Of a stretch of 64,000 nt of DNA, positions 17,899 to 29,434 are shown one piece after another. The notes beneath the pieces were generated by a model that saw only the letters and a list, made by a program, of their open reading frames with translations, made no database searches and was not told where the DNA came from. The stretch spans positions 4,395,501 through 4,459,500 of the forward strand of contig JAFCIZ010000005.1 in NCBI GenBank assembly GCA_017871115.1. Reading direction: 5' to 3'. Numbering within the stretch: position 1 is the first letter of the stretch; the number at the start of each line of letters is the position of its first letter. Made by a program: the position numbers and the translations under genes. The stretch is from Cunninghamella blakesleeana. Taxonomy: Eukaryota > Mucoromycota > Mucoromycetes > Mucorales > Cunninghamellaceae.

Positions 17899-19423
17899 TT
17901 ACAATTGTTCAGAATGGGCGGGTAATGGAGGAGGAGGACGATTTGCAGGATTCAAAATAGATGAAGATGAATGAGAAGGAGGGGAATTAATGATTTTTTT
18001 TCTTTTCCCACGCCAACGACCATGTTCACTACACTTTGCAATGGCTTCTTTTAATAATCGCATACGAGTATGCTGATGAGTTCTGACAGGCTCACAGTCA
18101 CACTCTTTACCAAATAATAAAGGACATTGATAATTTTTGGAGCTAACAAATGCAATACGAGGAGCTTTTTCAAGTTGAAAAGTTTCTTTAATTTTTTCAC
18201 AAAGTGTTGTTGACATGTGTGTTTTCCTTAATACCATGGTTTGAGGTTCCTTTGTGTAATCAAATCTTGTGAATACTAATATAACATGATCCCACCAATT
18301 ATTTGGTTCAATATCTTCCATTAATTTACTAAAAGCTTTCAAAATATTCATTATCACTGTCCTTTTTTTTAAAATATATATATATAAAATAAAAATAAAA
18401 GTAAATAAAATGAAATAGAATAGATCAGGATGTAAATTGATATATAATTAGTAAAATTATATATTTCTATTTTACTTTTTTTATTTATTTATTTATTTTT
18501 TTAAAAAAATAGAATCTCACTTACTCGGTTGATTTAAACTGAAACACTAACAAAAATGCATCAATGCCAATTCTATCGCTGACATCCAAAATATAATCTT
18601 GTATAGCTTTGGTGAAATCACGACCTGCAGAATCAGCAAATCCAGGTGTATCGGCAGCTGTAACAATGGTATTTAATTTATTTACTGTCCAACACCCTGT
18701 TCTTTCAACCACCGTATCTGTCACTGACTATTTAATTTTATATTAAAAGGAAAAAAATTATAATATACATATATATTTAGTAACATTTCCATATCATCAT
18801 CAACATCATAATGAACCTATTATTTTCTATATTAAATTTACCTTTGCAGTCGCTGCAGCTTTAAATTCTTCATATCCAAACATGGAATTCAATAAACTTG
18901 ATTTTCCATCACCAGTCTTTATGGCCATAAATAAAAAAAAAAAAAGAAGGATGTTAGAACAATAAAATTGAATCAAGTAGCAACAATAATAATATCATAA
19001 TACCTTGCCAATAGGTAATAAAACATAATGGGGTAGAGTTTCTTGATCAGGTTCCCCGGTACAAACATAGTTACTTTTATATTTATGTTGTTGAGCAAGG
19101 TTATTATTATTAATTAAAGACGTATCGAAAATAGGTGTATGCCCCATAACAGGGATCAGTTGATCAAAGGCTGTAGGGTAAGGTGATGCTGTAGATAAAG
19201 AGTCATGTGTAGCTATTATATCAGTTTGATGCTTACTTTCATGACGCCTTAATTGTGATTTATAATAAGCTTGCTGATCATTGTCATCTTCTTCTGCTAT
19301 TTTAGAACAAACACTACGTCCTGATGAATAACTAGCCTCTTGCTTGGACGAAAAACTTCTTGCAGTATAATACGAATTGGTGGATATATTTGTTGGTATA
19401 CGATGTAAATTGCTTTTTGACAT
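17899..19423 (-). CDS. AIG1/GIMAP-type GTPase
   Basis: P-loop GTPase of the AIG1 (IAN/GIMAP) class, in the septin/TOC-like branch, often membrane- or stress-related; its role in fungi is unknown. Four exons: 19004-19423, 18842-18916, 18525-18727 and 17899-18361, giving 386 residues. Residues 1-130 are Ser/Thr/Asn-rich and disordered. The P-loop LLPIGKTGDGKSSLLNSMFG begins near residue 134 and spans the first intron. Switch threonines in SVTDTVVERTG follow, then G3 ADTPGFADS and G4 TRFDY. The AIG1-type conserved box between G3 and G4 reads as DAFLLVFQFKSTETVI. The tail is Lys/Arg- and Pro-rich (NRPPPPLPAH) with no transmembrane helix. For exon 4 the acceptor at 18362 is chosen over 18357 because only it keeps the frame. 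Confidence 0.85.
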
Positions 19424-19691
19424 GTTGTTTTTTACATATATATATGGATATGAAATAAAATAATAAAATATAAAGTATAATATATATTTTTAAATAGTAC
19501 AATTATATTAGATAATAGTAATAATAATAAAGAGAAAGAAAAAAGTAAAAAAAAAAAATTGGCTTTAAAAAAATTTAGGCTTTTTTTAAAAAAAATTATA
19601 TTTATTGTTACACTGTTTAAAAAAAAAAATTAAAATGATGATGAATTATATATATATAAATAATAAAATAAAAAATAAAGATAGATATAAA

Positions 19692-21326
19692 TTAAACTAC
19701 AACGACTTTTCCTTTTTCTAAAAATCCATGTTCACCATCACCACCCACAAATGTAGGACATATGTAAAACCGAACAATTCCTGAAGTTTTACCACGAACA
19801 TCAACCATGGTTTCTTCATCAATTTCTTGAGTCCCTTCATTCATATCCAAAGTCGAAATATCCACTTCTTGACCACGCATAGCAATAGCCAATTTAAAAG
19901 CTTTATCTACAATATCCGAGATTTTATAATAATAAGATTTTTCTCCGCTAACTTGACTATCATTTTCACGAATAAAAGGATCATAAATTTCGGTCAAGTC
20001 TTTATAAATAAGATCAGTAATACGTTTCTTTTCTTGTTGGACGGCTTGTTGTAATTCACTATCAGGTTTACTCTTTACCAAGATCACAGCCAGTTGCTGT
20101 CTTAAACGAACAGAGAATGTTGAATCATGTTCTGTAAACCATCGACTTAAAGCATCATATGCGTTATTAATATCTAAACCTGGATACATAGGGCATTGAA
20201 AAATGGATTTCACCAAGTGTTCATGTAATAATTTTTCAGCTAGGAAATTGATATAACTAGGTTCAATTAACTCGCCTTTATCATCAACTAAAGTCAAGTT
20301 GGGCCATGTTGCCATGAATTTAGCTTTAGCTTTTTCTTTATCTGCTTTCTTATTTAATGTCATCACCACTCTAGATACATTGTATTTTAATAGCTTTAAG
20401 GAATCACGAATAGTGGATAAATCATCATCTGTAGCTCTTACTGCACGTGTTAATTGGAAAAAGTTGTGTTCTATTTTACTATATTCTGTTTCACGTTCTT
20501 GATATAATCTTCTTGCTTCTTCTAATTCGTATTGCAACTGTTGTTTTTTTTCCGTTTCTGAAGCTACCTCTTGTTTAACTTTGTTGATGGTATTATTTAA
20601 TTGGTCAAGTTGGCGTTTTAATTCTTCTGCTTCAGCTGGAATATTATCTTGGTCGTTAGATGAATTTTTTGATGAATTATTAGTAGTGGCTGTGGTTGTA
20701 TTAGAAGACATGGTATTATTGTTTTGTTTTAGTGATATAGCTTTAAAAAAAGTAGAGTACCGTTTATTGTCTCCAGATGATAAACCTAATAAAAAAAAAA
20801 AAATAGTAAAAGAGAAAAAAAAAGAAAGAGAGAGAAAAAAAGGGAGGTTGTTAAAAAAATAAAATAAAAAAAATTTAAACGCCCCTTCCATTATATTTTT
20901 TGATACACTCACTCACTACTCTCACACAAATATATACATATACATATATGTAATATAACAGACCAGTATAGTAATTATCTATTCTATTCTTTTTATAAAT
21001 TTATATGTATATTTACTTTTTTCCATTGGTTGAGAGTCATGGTATGACATTGGTCTTTCCATACTTCTTTCGTTGAAAGAGTTTAAAGAAACCGAAGTTG
21101 TCATAGGTGGTCGAGTGTTATTATTATTGTTACTATCTGTTTGTATTTCTCTTTGAATAGATTGGTTATTGTTTTTTTTAAAAAAACCTCGAACTTTAGT
21201 ACTTACTGTTTTTGATCTTTGTACTGATTTTGGCGAAGCAGGTGATAATGGCGGTTTTTGTTGTTGTTGCTGTTGTTGTTGTAACTCTTGCATATTTTTA
21301 GGGGAAGCCATAATATCGTTATTCAT
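19692..21326 (-). CDS. Unrecognised coiled-coil protein with polyQ N-terminus
   Basis: Two exons, 21017-21326 and 19692-20785, give 467 residues; the 231-bp intron joins MEK to SLSSGDNKRYSTFFKAISLK in frame. The N-terminus has a run of eight Gln (about residue 15), a basic patch with TKVRGFFKKNNN and an Asn run. A coiled coil covers about residues 155-225 (EELKRQLDQLNNTINKVKQE onward, heptad-like). It is followed by an alpha-helical globular part of about 200 residues with KFMATWPNL, MYPGLDINNAYDALSRWF and KSYYYKISDIVDKAFKLAIAMRG. The end (GIVRFYICPTFVGGDG) is beta-like. I do not recognise a family. The Met at 20711 inside exon 2 could be an alternative start that removes the polyQ part. A CCAAT box (ATTGG 21558-21562) lies about 230 bp upstream of 21326. 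Confidence 0.75.
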
Positions 21327-21994
21327 TTTTTTTTTTTCTGTTATTATTATTATTATTACTGTTATTGTTATTACTGTTATTACTATTACTATTTTATACC
21401 ATAAAAATAAAATACACAATAAAATAGAAAATGAGAAAAAAGAAAGAAAGAAAGAAGGTGAAAAAAAAAAATGAATGAAATTAAAAGAAAGAAAAAATTA
21501 AATATTGAGCTCTAAAAAAAAAACTATTTGTGCCTGGAAGCAGATTTTATAGCTTTGATTGGTTGAATTTAAAGAATAGATCCATCTAACTATTTTTCAT
21601 TATTTGAAACATGTTTAAAAATAAATCAAGTATTATATCAAGTAGTAATATATTATTAATTATTTGCATAAGTATTTTCATAATATATATATATTATTTA
21701 TATATAGTCAATAGTGATAGAAATAGAATAAATATCGATAAAGTTTTTTTTTATTTATTAAGATAAATATGATGATACCCAATTCTAAACCACGACAAAT
21801 TAATATATATTTATTAAAGGCTACACTGAAAATCGTTTCTAAACATAGCAATAGCAAGATTATGTAAAAATGAAAAAAAATGAATATTTATTGTTATTAT
21901 TATTATTATAATAATATATGATATTAAATGACATGTAAAAATTAAATGAATGATTGAAAAAAAATAAAAATAAAGATGATAATGAGAAAAAGAG

Positions 21995-22032
<38 letters not shown>

Positions 22033-22106
22033 GTTAATTAAAAATAGAATGTAAAATAAAAAGAAAAAAAGAAAAAAAATAGCCATAGTTCAACAAAATA
22101 TTTTTT
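21327..22106. other. Intergenic region between the coiled-coil gene and PTC7
   Basis: Low-complexity gap. GTTATT/ATT trinucleotide repeats at 21340-21395 lie in the presumed leader of the coiled-coil gene. A CCAAT box is at 21558-21562 (sequence TTGATTGGTTG), and an AT run is at 21999-22027. Nothing coding is visible. Confidence 0.45.
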
Positions 22107-23372
22107 TTAAAGGCGTCTATCTGGAGAATCTTCGCAATCATCCACAATAGCCACTAAAACGCTAATATCATCGGCCTTTCCACCAATAAAAGGAATACCT
22201 TCATTCATTGCTCGTTTTTGAAAAGGAGTATCAACCGAACGATTGGATTCGCTGATATTTTTTGCATGAGTAGCGAGGGTATTTGCAATCAATTGAGGTT
22301 GTATATATTGTTGATGACGACGGTATAATGATGATGATGACGAGGATGAATAAGGTATTAATTGTTGTTGAATCAAATCAAGAATGTCTCTATCAAAGAC
22401 ATTATCAAATAATCCATCGGTTGCCATAATAATAATATCCCCTTTTTCAATTTTGACAGTAAAAGCATCAGCATGACGAGGTTTATCTCTTGAATGAGTT
22501 CCTAATTGATAAGGAAAATTAAAAGCATGCTGTTGTTCTTCACTACGAAATACATATTGTTGATGGCGAATAATAGAGATGCCACAATCACCTAAATTTG
22601 CAACTCGTAATTCGTCATTTCTTAAAAGACCAATACAGGCTGTTGATGAACCAATTAATTCTTCATGCTGAGCTTCTTGAGTGGTTTGTTCATAACTATG
22701 CTGTAAAATGGTTAATGGGTTGGCGTTTTCATATTCACAAAATAATGGATCTTCAATATTATCGTATCTATCCAATTCAAGGTATGCATGATGCATCAGT
22801 TTTCTAGCATATAATGCAGGATGAGCACCTATAAAAAAAAAAGTTGTAAATAAATTTTAATATGAATAATTCTCTATTTATATTATTTTTTTTATCCACT
22901 TTATTTTTATTTATTCGTCTTGTCTATTTTTCATTTAAACTTATTTATTACCTTTTGTATTGACCCAACCACCGACACCATCGGCTACGCCAAGACTATC
23001 CGATCTACGAAAATAGGCATCTTCCCCTATTTGATGACTACAATAAGCTTGAGATGTTGGTATATTTTTATTTCTACGTTTAGAGAATCCAGCGGCACCT
23101 GATTGTAAATGATAAGAAGGTTTGGCTTTTACATTAGCAAAGAAATCGTAAAGTGGTAATGATTTTAAAGTAGAAGTTGTTGATGTAGTTGCTGTAGAAG
23201 CAGATGAATAATCATAACTGGAAGAGGTTGATGTTGGTACATCAGCTGATGGTGAACTGGATTGTGTAAACGATCTTAATGAACATAGTAAACCTGCAGT
23301 ATTATTAGTATTTTTTTTGGTTGTATGATTGAAAGGAATGGAGACTCGGCCAACTGCTGACCGTATGTTCAT
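22107..23372 (-). CDS. PTC7: Mitochondrial PP2C-type protein phosphatase, PTC7 family
   Basis: Metal-dependent Ser/Thr phosphatase. In yeast Ptc7 acts in mitochondria on coenzyme Q biosynthesis factors, and that role is inferred here. Two exons: 22952-23372 and 22107-22828, joined NTKG|AHPALYARKL, 380 residues. The N-terminus is rich in Arg, Ser and Thr with few acidic residues, as in a mitochondrial presequence. Family motifs in order: IGEDAYF (residue 115 area), GVADGVGGW, SSTACIGLL, VANLGDCGISI, QLGTHSRDKPRHADAF, IIMATDGLFDNV and KADDISVLVAIV. All metal-binding aspartates of the PP2C fold (GEDA, DGVG, TDG, DD) are present. A Ser-rich insertion lies at about 275-285. Some fungi splice PTC7 alternatively; here the intron is out of frame with stops, so a retained form would be truncated. 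Confidence 0.9.
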
Positions 23373-23816
23373 TTAATATATATATATATATATATGTATG
23401 TAATTATTGATATTTTCTTTGTTGAAAGAAAAGAAAAGAAAAGAGAAATAAAAAATTAAGGAGGACAAAATATTTTATATTTAAAAAAAGATAAAAAAAA
23501 AATTTTTTTTTTGCGCCCGAAATTCCGACACAACTTAACATGCCTTATCAGATATTTATGGAAACTTAAGATTTCATAATAGATAAAGAAAAAAAAGAAG
23601 GCAAAGATACTATATGGTTCTTTTGATAAGCTATGAAATTAACATAATATTCTTAAAATAATAAAAAATAAGAAATATCTATCATGAAAAGTTTATTTTA
23701 TACGTAAACAAAATTCTAAAAAAGGAAGAGTAGGGTGATGATCTCTATATTCTAAGTATTGAAATAAATAAATATACAAAAATAATAAAAAATAAAATAG
23801 TGATGATATACAAAAA
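23373..23816. other. Intergenic region between PTC7 and JAC1
   Basis: A 444-bp gap holding the PTC7 upstream region. An AT run lies at 23377-23397, then A/T homopolymers and a short GC-richer patch at 23513-23532 (GCGCCCGAAATTCCGACA). No coding signal. Confidence 0.4.
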
Positions 23817-24969
23817 TTAATGTTTTATTTCTACACGATGACCAGGTGTCCAATCAATAATAGCACGACGGATATTTTCCCAATATTGTAATTGAATAGA
23901 ATAATCCTTGGCTAAATCTAAATCATTATTGGCAAATGCTCTTGATAAATTGGCTACTGTTTCCTTAATTTTTTCTAAAAAAATAAATAAATTCGAAAAT
24001 CAAAATATAAATAAAATAAAGTTATGGTCACACACTAAACATTTTTATAAACTATGCCCTATACTTATTTTCCTATATTTTTATTTCTTAAATTTACCAT
24101 CGTTTTCATTCTTAATTGCTTCTACATCGTTATCCGTTGTAGCCTCTTCTAATTCTTCTCTTACTTCCATGACTTCCATTAGCAATGTAGGATTATGTAA
24201 TGATTCAGATTCATCGATTTCAACCCCTTTTTGAGCAAGTAAATATTGTGCACGAGCCAAGGGGTCTTTTAATGTATGATAAGCTTTGTTGAGTAAGGAT
24301 GATTGTATTTCAGCATATTTATGTTCACGCTATGTATATATAAATCATAAGTTTTCGTTCACTTTTTATCTCTATTATTTTATTATTAGGTTGAATAACT
24401 TTAACTCTTTTTATTTTCATTTACCTCAGTTGCATTGGAGTAACTATCAGGGTGAGCTACTTGTTGTAGCTTTAAAAATTGGCGTTTTAAAGGTCCAAGT
24501 TCAACGTCGAAAGTTGGTGAAGATCTATTATAAATAAATAAGAATAAACAAAAGTCATATAAAGTATAAATAAGTTTACATCAAATAAAATAATGATAAT
24601 AATAATAAAATTATTATTATATATATATATATATATATAAACATGTTTCACTTACTTATTTTCACCTGTGCCTACACTCAATAATTCATAAAAGTTCAAT
24701 TCTGGCACTGTAGGTTGAATCACACCACATTCTGTATTTTCACAACTAACAGCTGCACGAGAGGCTATATGATTACATTTCCAACATACTTTATGTAACT
24801 TTTCTTTTTCAGAAAAAGTATTTAATTGCTTATTAATAACAGTGGTAGATAAAAAAGAATGTTGCTGTTGTAATAAACGAGTTGGATAGTAAGCTGGTTT
24901 TAGTCTGGGTGTATATATCAGCTTGTTAAAAAACCCCCTTTTTGTTATTAATTGTAAATTACGATGCAT
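23817..24969 (-). CDS. JAC1: Mitochondrial Fe-S cluster co-chaperone JAC1/HSCB
   Basis: J-domain protein that hands the Fe-S scaffold ISU to the mitochondrial Hsp70. Four exons: 24656-24969, 24425-24524, 24098-24329 and 23817-23974, 267 residues. A basic N-terminus with Arg and Tyr/Leu fits a mitochondrial presequence. Next is a zinc-type module KVCWKCNH...CENTECG, found in animal HSCB and many fungi but not in yeast Jac1. The J domain spans NFYELLSV to HPDSYSNATE (HPD intact) and AEIQSSLLNKAYHTLKDPLARAQYLL. The C-terminal helical domain binding ISU begins LLMEVMEVREELEEA and ends WTPGHRVEIKH. It is transcribed divergently from PARN, 266 bp away. Confidence 0.92.
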
Positions 24970-25235
24970 ATTTTTTTTTTTTTACAAAAAAATAATAAAA
25001 TGAATATGTTTTAAAAAACAAGAAAGTTTAATATAAAGAAAAAGAAAAAAAGAGAGGTGTTTAAAAAAAAATCCATTAATTTTTTTTTAAAAGTACGTCA
25101 CGTAACTGCGCGCGTTAAAAAACTAAAAAATGTAACCTATTTTTTTTTTTTTTTGCCTTTTTATACTATTTTTATTTTTATAACCATAGCTAATTATATC
25201 TATCTATTCTTCAAATTAACTACTTTACAATTAAT
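24970..25235. promoter_or_regulatory. Divergent JAC1/PARN promoter with a CpG-rich core
   Basis: The 266-bp shared upstream region is nearly pure A/T except for a CpG-rich core at 25092-25115 reading GTACGTCACGTAACTGCGCG and on. This contains an ATF/CREB-like half-site (TGACGT on the minus strand), a CACGTA E-box-like word and an alternating GCGCGCG. It is the most GC-rich point of the gap and is a good candidate for a bidirectional control site. Confidence 0.45.
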
Positions 25236-27040
25236 ATGGAAATATCAAGAAAAGATTTTATTAAAAAGGTACCAATTGTAAAAGAAGCAATCGATGAATG
25301 TGATTTTATGGCTATTGATACTGAGCTTTCAGGTACTTTGAACGTGTCAATGTGTATTTTTATGCAAACCATAAAATAAAATAAAACAAACACTTTTCAT
25401 TTTCTTCATTTTATTAATTTTTTTTTTTTTTAAAAAAAAAGGGCTTCATCGTCCATTCAGCAAAAAACGCTTTGATACTTTAGAGAACAGATACAAAGAA
25501 TATAAAGAAGCAACAGAAAGGTTTGTAGTGATTCAATTTGGACTTTGCACTTTTAAATGGGACAATCCTTCTGGTCGATATATTGCAAAAGCTTTCAACT
25601 TTTATATATTTCCAACAAGTATAACAGGGAAATCACAAACAAATCGTATTTTTCAAGTACAAGCTCAAGCCTTTGATTTTTTATCAAAACAAGCCTTCGA
25701 CTTCAATAAAGTATATTGCATATCTACATCTATATCTATATTTGGAAAAAAAAGAATGTGTATAAATATATTTTGATCCAATAGAGCAATACGTTTTAAT
25801 TTATTTTATTTTATTCTAGTGGATCTATCAAGGTATTCCTTATCTAACTGCTGCTGAAGAAGAAAGAGTTGTAAAAAATGGGAAAAAATTATTAAATGAT
25901 GAAATACCTGATATACCAGTTGATGAAAAAGAACTTCCATTTATAACTAAAGCAAAGTAATGATCATATTCATATTAATTTTTTTAGACAATTTTTTTAA
26001 TTTATTTTATATTATACTAATTTATATATTATTTTATTTTATTTTTTATATAGACAAGATATTCAGAATTGGTTGAATAAAGGAAACTCAAAGGATAAGC
26101 ACGGTATAAATATTGAAACAAATAATTCATATCAAAGAAGATTGTTATACCAAGAAATACGTAAAAGGTAATACATAAATATACACTACAACTGCTATTA
26201 TTAAAAAAAAAGAAAAAAAAAGGAAAATCTTGGATTAAATCTCTTCCATCTATCTGTTTATTTACTAAAAAAAAAAGTTTTGAAGGATTAACAGCCGAAG
26301 GAAAAAAAGGTTTTATTTGTGTTATGAAATTAACTGAAAAAGAGCAAAAGAAAAGGTCCAAGGAACGTGAAAGAAGTTTTAGGGTAAAAAAAAGAAAAAT
26401 TATCCATGAATATAGTATCTAGTGAATAAATAAATAATTTTACAAATTAACACATTCTATTTATATCACCTTCCTTTTATTTTTTATCTTTTCGTTAGAA
26501 TGATCTCGAAACTGCTATTGGGTTCCGTAGAGTAATTGATTTGATATCAGAATCTAAGAAACCACTCATTGGGCACAACATGTTACTTGATATGTGTCAT
26601 ATCATTGGCCAGTTTATACAAGAATTACCAGATACCAGGGAGGAATTTATAAATTTAGCACATCAACTATTCCCTATGTAAGTTTAAAGTATGTATAATG
26701 CATATATATATTTAAATCATAACCTTATTTAAATAATTCAATTTCATTTTTGACTTTACATTTTTTTTTATTGAATTTATTTTTACATAGAATGATAGAT
26801 ACTAAATATATAGCAGCTACTACACCGGAAATGAAGGTAATTTTTAGTTGAGTTCAAAAATAAATAAATAAATTTTATTAACGCGTATACATTTATGTAA
26901 ATGTCATTTAATTTAAATAGAAAGTTGTATTTGGAGCAACTGATTTAGAAAATCTTAGGTATGAAACAAGTCGTGACCCATTTAAAAATCCTAGAATTGG
27001 TAATTATTAAATAATTAAAAGCTTTGATGTATTATTTCTC

Positions 27041-27091
<51 letters not shown>

Positions 27092-27979
27092 TTAACAAAC
27101 AAATACAAACATATTTATTACTTATGTCCTATATTTAGATATGCACTGGGAATACCCACGATACATTACAGATAAAGCCCATGAAGCCGGCTTCGATGCT
27201 TATATTACAGGAACAGTATTCATTAAAATGCTTTCTTATCTAGGTAATCAGTATATGTTCACGGATTTTATTTAAATATATTTACATATCATTACTATTA
27301 TATGTTTTAGAATCAAAACGAAATCCAAAAAAGGAATCCTTTGACAACGATGATAAGAATAAAGAAGAACAAGAAAAATCTAAAAATAAGGAAAATAAGT
27401 ATTATAGTTCATGGTCTGACGATGATGATGATGAAGAAAATAAAAAACAAGAAGCAAATTCTAATTGGAATACGACAGAAGAGGAAGTCTACAACTATGG
27501 ATCAACATTTGTACAATTATTAGACGATAACGGCCACCCTGTTTCAACTTTGGCAAATTTATGTAATAGAGTCGTTATTGCCAAAACGGCTTTTCAATAC
27601 TTTAGCTTTATGGATCAAGTAGCAGGTAAAAAAAATAAAAAAATCACTTCATATAAAATATATAATAAATACAATAAAATCTCAATATTAAATTCTAACC
27701 TATTTGATCACTACTCTTACTATTACCAATCCTTTAGATATTACTAGTCAACCCAATACATTTATTCTTCATGCTAATTATTCAACTATTCAACAGGACA
27801 TCTTTTCAAATATTGGGACATACAGTTTAGAAAATTTAGGAGACGACAAAACACTCGTTATATTCGATCAATCCTTAATTGATAAAGATTCTATGAAAAG
27901 ATTATTGATAGATGAATATCAAAGAGTTACAAATCAAGATATTCTTATAGATACCATTACGGATTATTTGAATATTTAG
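25236..27979 (+). CDS. Poly(A)-specific ribonuclease PARN
   Basis: DEDD-family 3' exonuclease that shortens poly(A) tails and trims snoRNA, telomerase-type and other small RNAs. Eleven exons: 25236-25332, 25442-25710, 25820-25956, 26054-26167, 26278-26383, 26499-26677, 26791-26836, 26921-26999, 27139-27243, 27311-27625 and 27738-27979, giving 562 residues. Catalytic motifs are complete: first Asp and Glu in FMAIDTELSGLH, Asp in LIGHNMLLDMCHI and Asp in HEAGFDAYITG. Between them an R3H-like insert (about residues 165-240) holds SFEGLTAEGKKGF. A second diagnostic stretch is LENLRYETSRDPFKNPRI. After the nuclease fold comes an acidic stretch WSDDDDDEEN and an RRM-like tail. PARN is absent from budding yeast but kept in many early-diverging fungi. 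A TTA microsatellite sits in the eighth intron. Confidence 0.94.
27042..27092. repeat. (TTA)n microsatellite in a PARN intron
   Basis: About 17 consecutive TTA/ATT units between the PARN exons ending 26999 and starting 27139. Trinucleotide ATT repeats are the commonest microsatellite in this window (also near 34146, 36849 and 60738). Confidence 0.9.
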
Positions 27980-28718
27980 AATTATATATATATGTATATG
28001 TATATGTATATGTATATATATAAGTGCATCATTTTAAAAAATTATATATAATATTTCATATTAAAATTACTTATAAAAAATAATGGACTTAATAATTAGT
28101 TATTTGATACGCTATATTCTTTTTTTAATAAATATATTAATATACATTTCATACCAGGTATATTTAATTGTAAAAAGTAAAAGTAATAAAAATAATATTA
28201 TTATTAGTAGCAGACAATGTTGAAATTTAAGGAATCAATTATGCAAGATGAAATCACCCGTCTCTATTCATTATTATAAGGGATAAAATGAATTTTTCAG
28301 TTATGAAGAATGAGCAAATAAATATGAACAGTTGCATTATTTCTTTGTTAAAATTATATTAAAAATAAAAAATAAAAAACTTTATTATTATTAGTGTTAT
28401 TATTGTTTTTATAAACCATAAAATCATTGTTTTTTAGCATTATATGTAGGTCGATTAGATAAATTATTATTAGGTTAATGCTTATATATGTATACGTATG
28501 TATGTATATATTTACAATAATAGTATTAAGTTGAGATCACATCATAAAAGAAAAAAATCAGAGAATAAAAAATAAATAAGTAAAGATAAATATTAATAAA
28601 TAGTAATAGTTTGTAAAATACATAATTATGGCATATTGTATATCGATTAAGAAATATATCTAAAATCAGGATGCTATAAAAACAAGGCAAAGAAAAAAGA
28701 AAAAGTTAATGATCTGTT
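27980..28718. other. Intergenic region between convergent PARN and the MFS permease
   Basis: A 739-bp convergent 3' region. It starts with a GTATAT repeat (27989-28021) and has ATTATT repeats near 28195 and 28380. No coding signal. Confidence 0.45.
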
Positions 28719-29398
28719 TTATATCTAGCAGTAATAAAAACACATAATAAAATATTAATCACTTACCTTATCACAAAGATCAACACCAGAAGCTTCTTTG
28801 GCGTGTTCCTCAGGAGTTAAATTGGCACGGCGTGAATTTTCTTTATTTAACCAATATTTGAAGATAAGTGAGAAAATAACAGCACCAAACATGAGACTCA
28901 TAGAAATCAAATTGCCACGCATATAAAGTGGAGCATCATCCTGACGATATACCTAAAGAAGAAACAATAATAAAAATAAAATACATATATTAGTATTATA
29001 TAAAAAAATAAAAAATAAAAATATTAAAAATGATATAAACAAATATATTTATAATTACCTGTGAACCTATGGCACCTCCAACATTACCAATAGAAATAAT
29101 AAATGCACTTGCTACACCACGTTTAGTATGACCACCCTATATATAAAATAAATAAATTAAAAAATGAGTTTTTATTTTTCTTTAATATCTATATATATAT
29201 TATATTTTACGTACAATATTATTTGTAAACCATGACAACATGGCAGGAATATGTGCGAATACACCTAAATTATAATAATAGTAATATTATTATTATTATT
29301 TTAATAATGATAGAATTAAATATGTTAGTTTATCAACCAATTACATTAATTTTTAAAAAAACAATCATTATTTTATATATTATTGTTACTATTATTAT

Positions 29399-29434
<36 letters not shown>

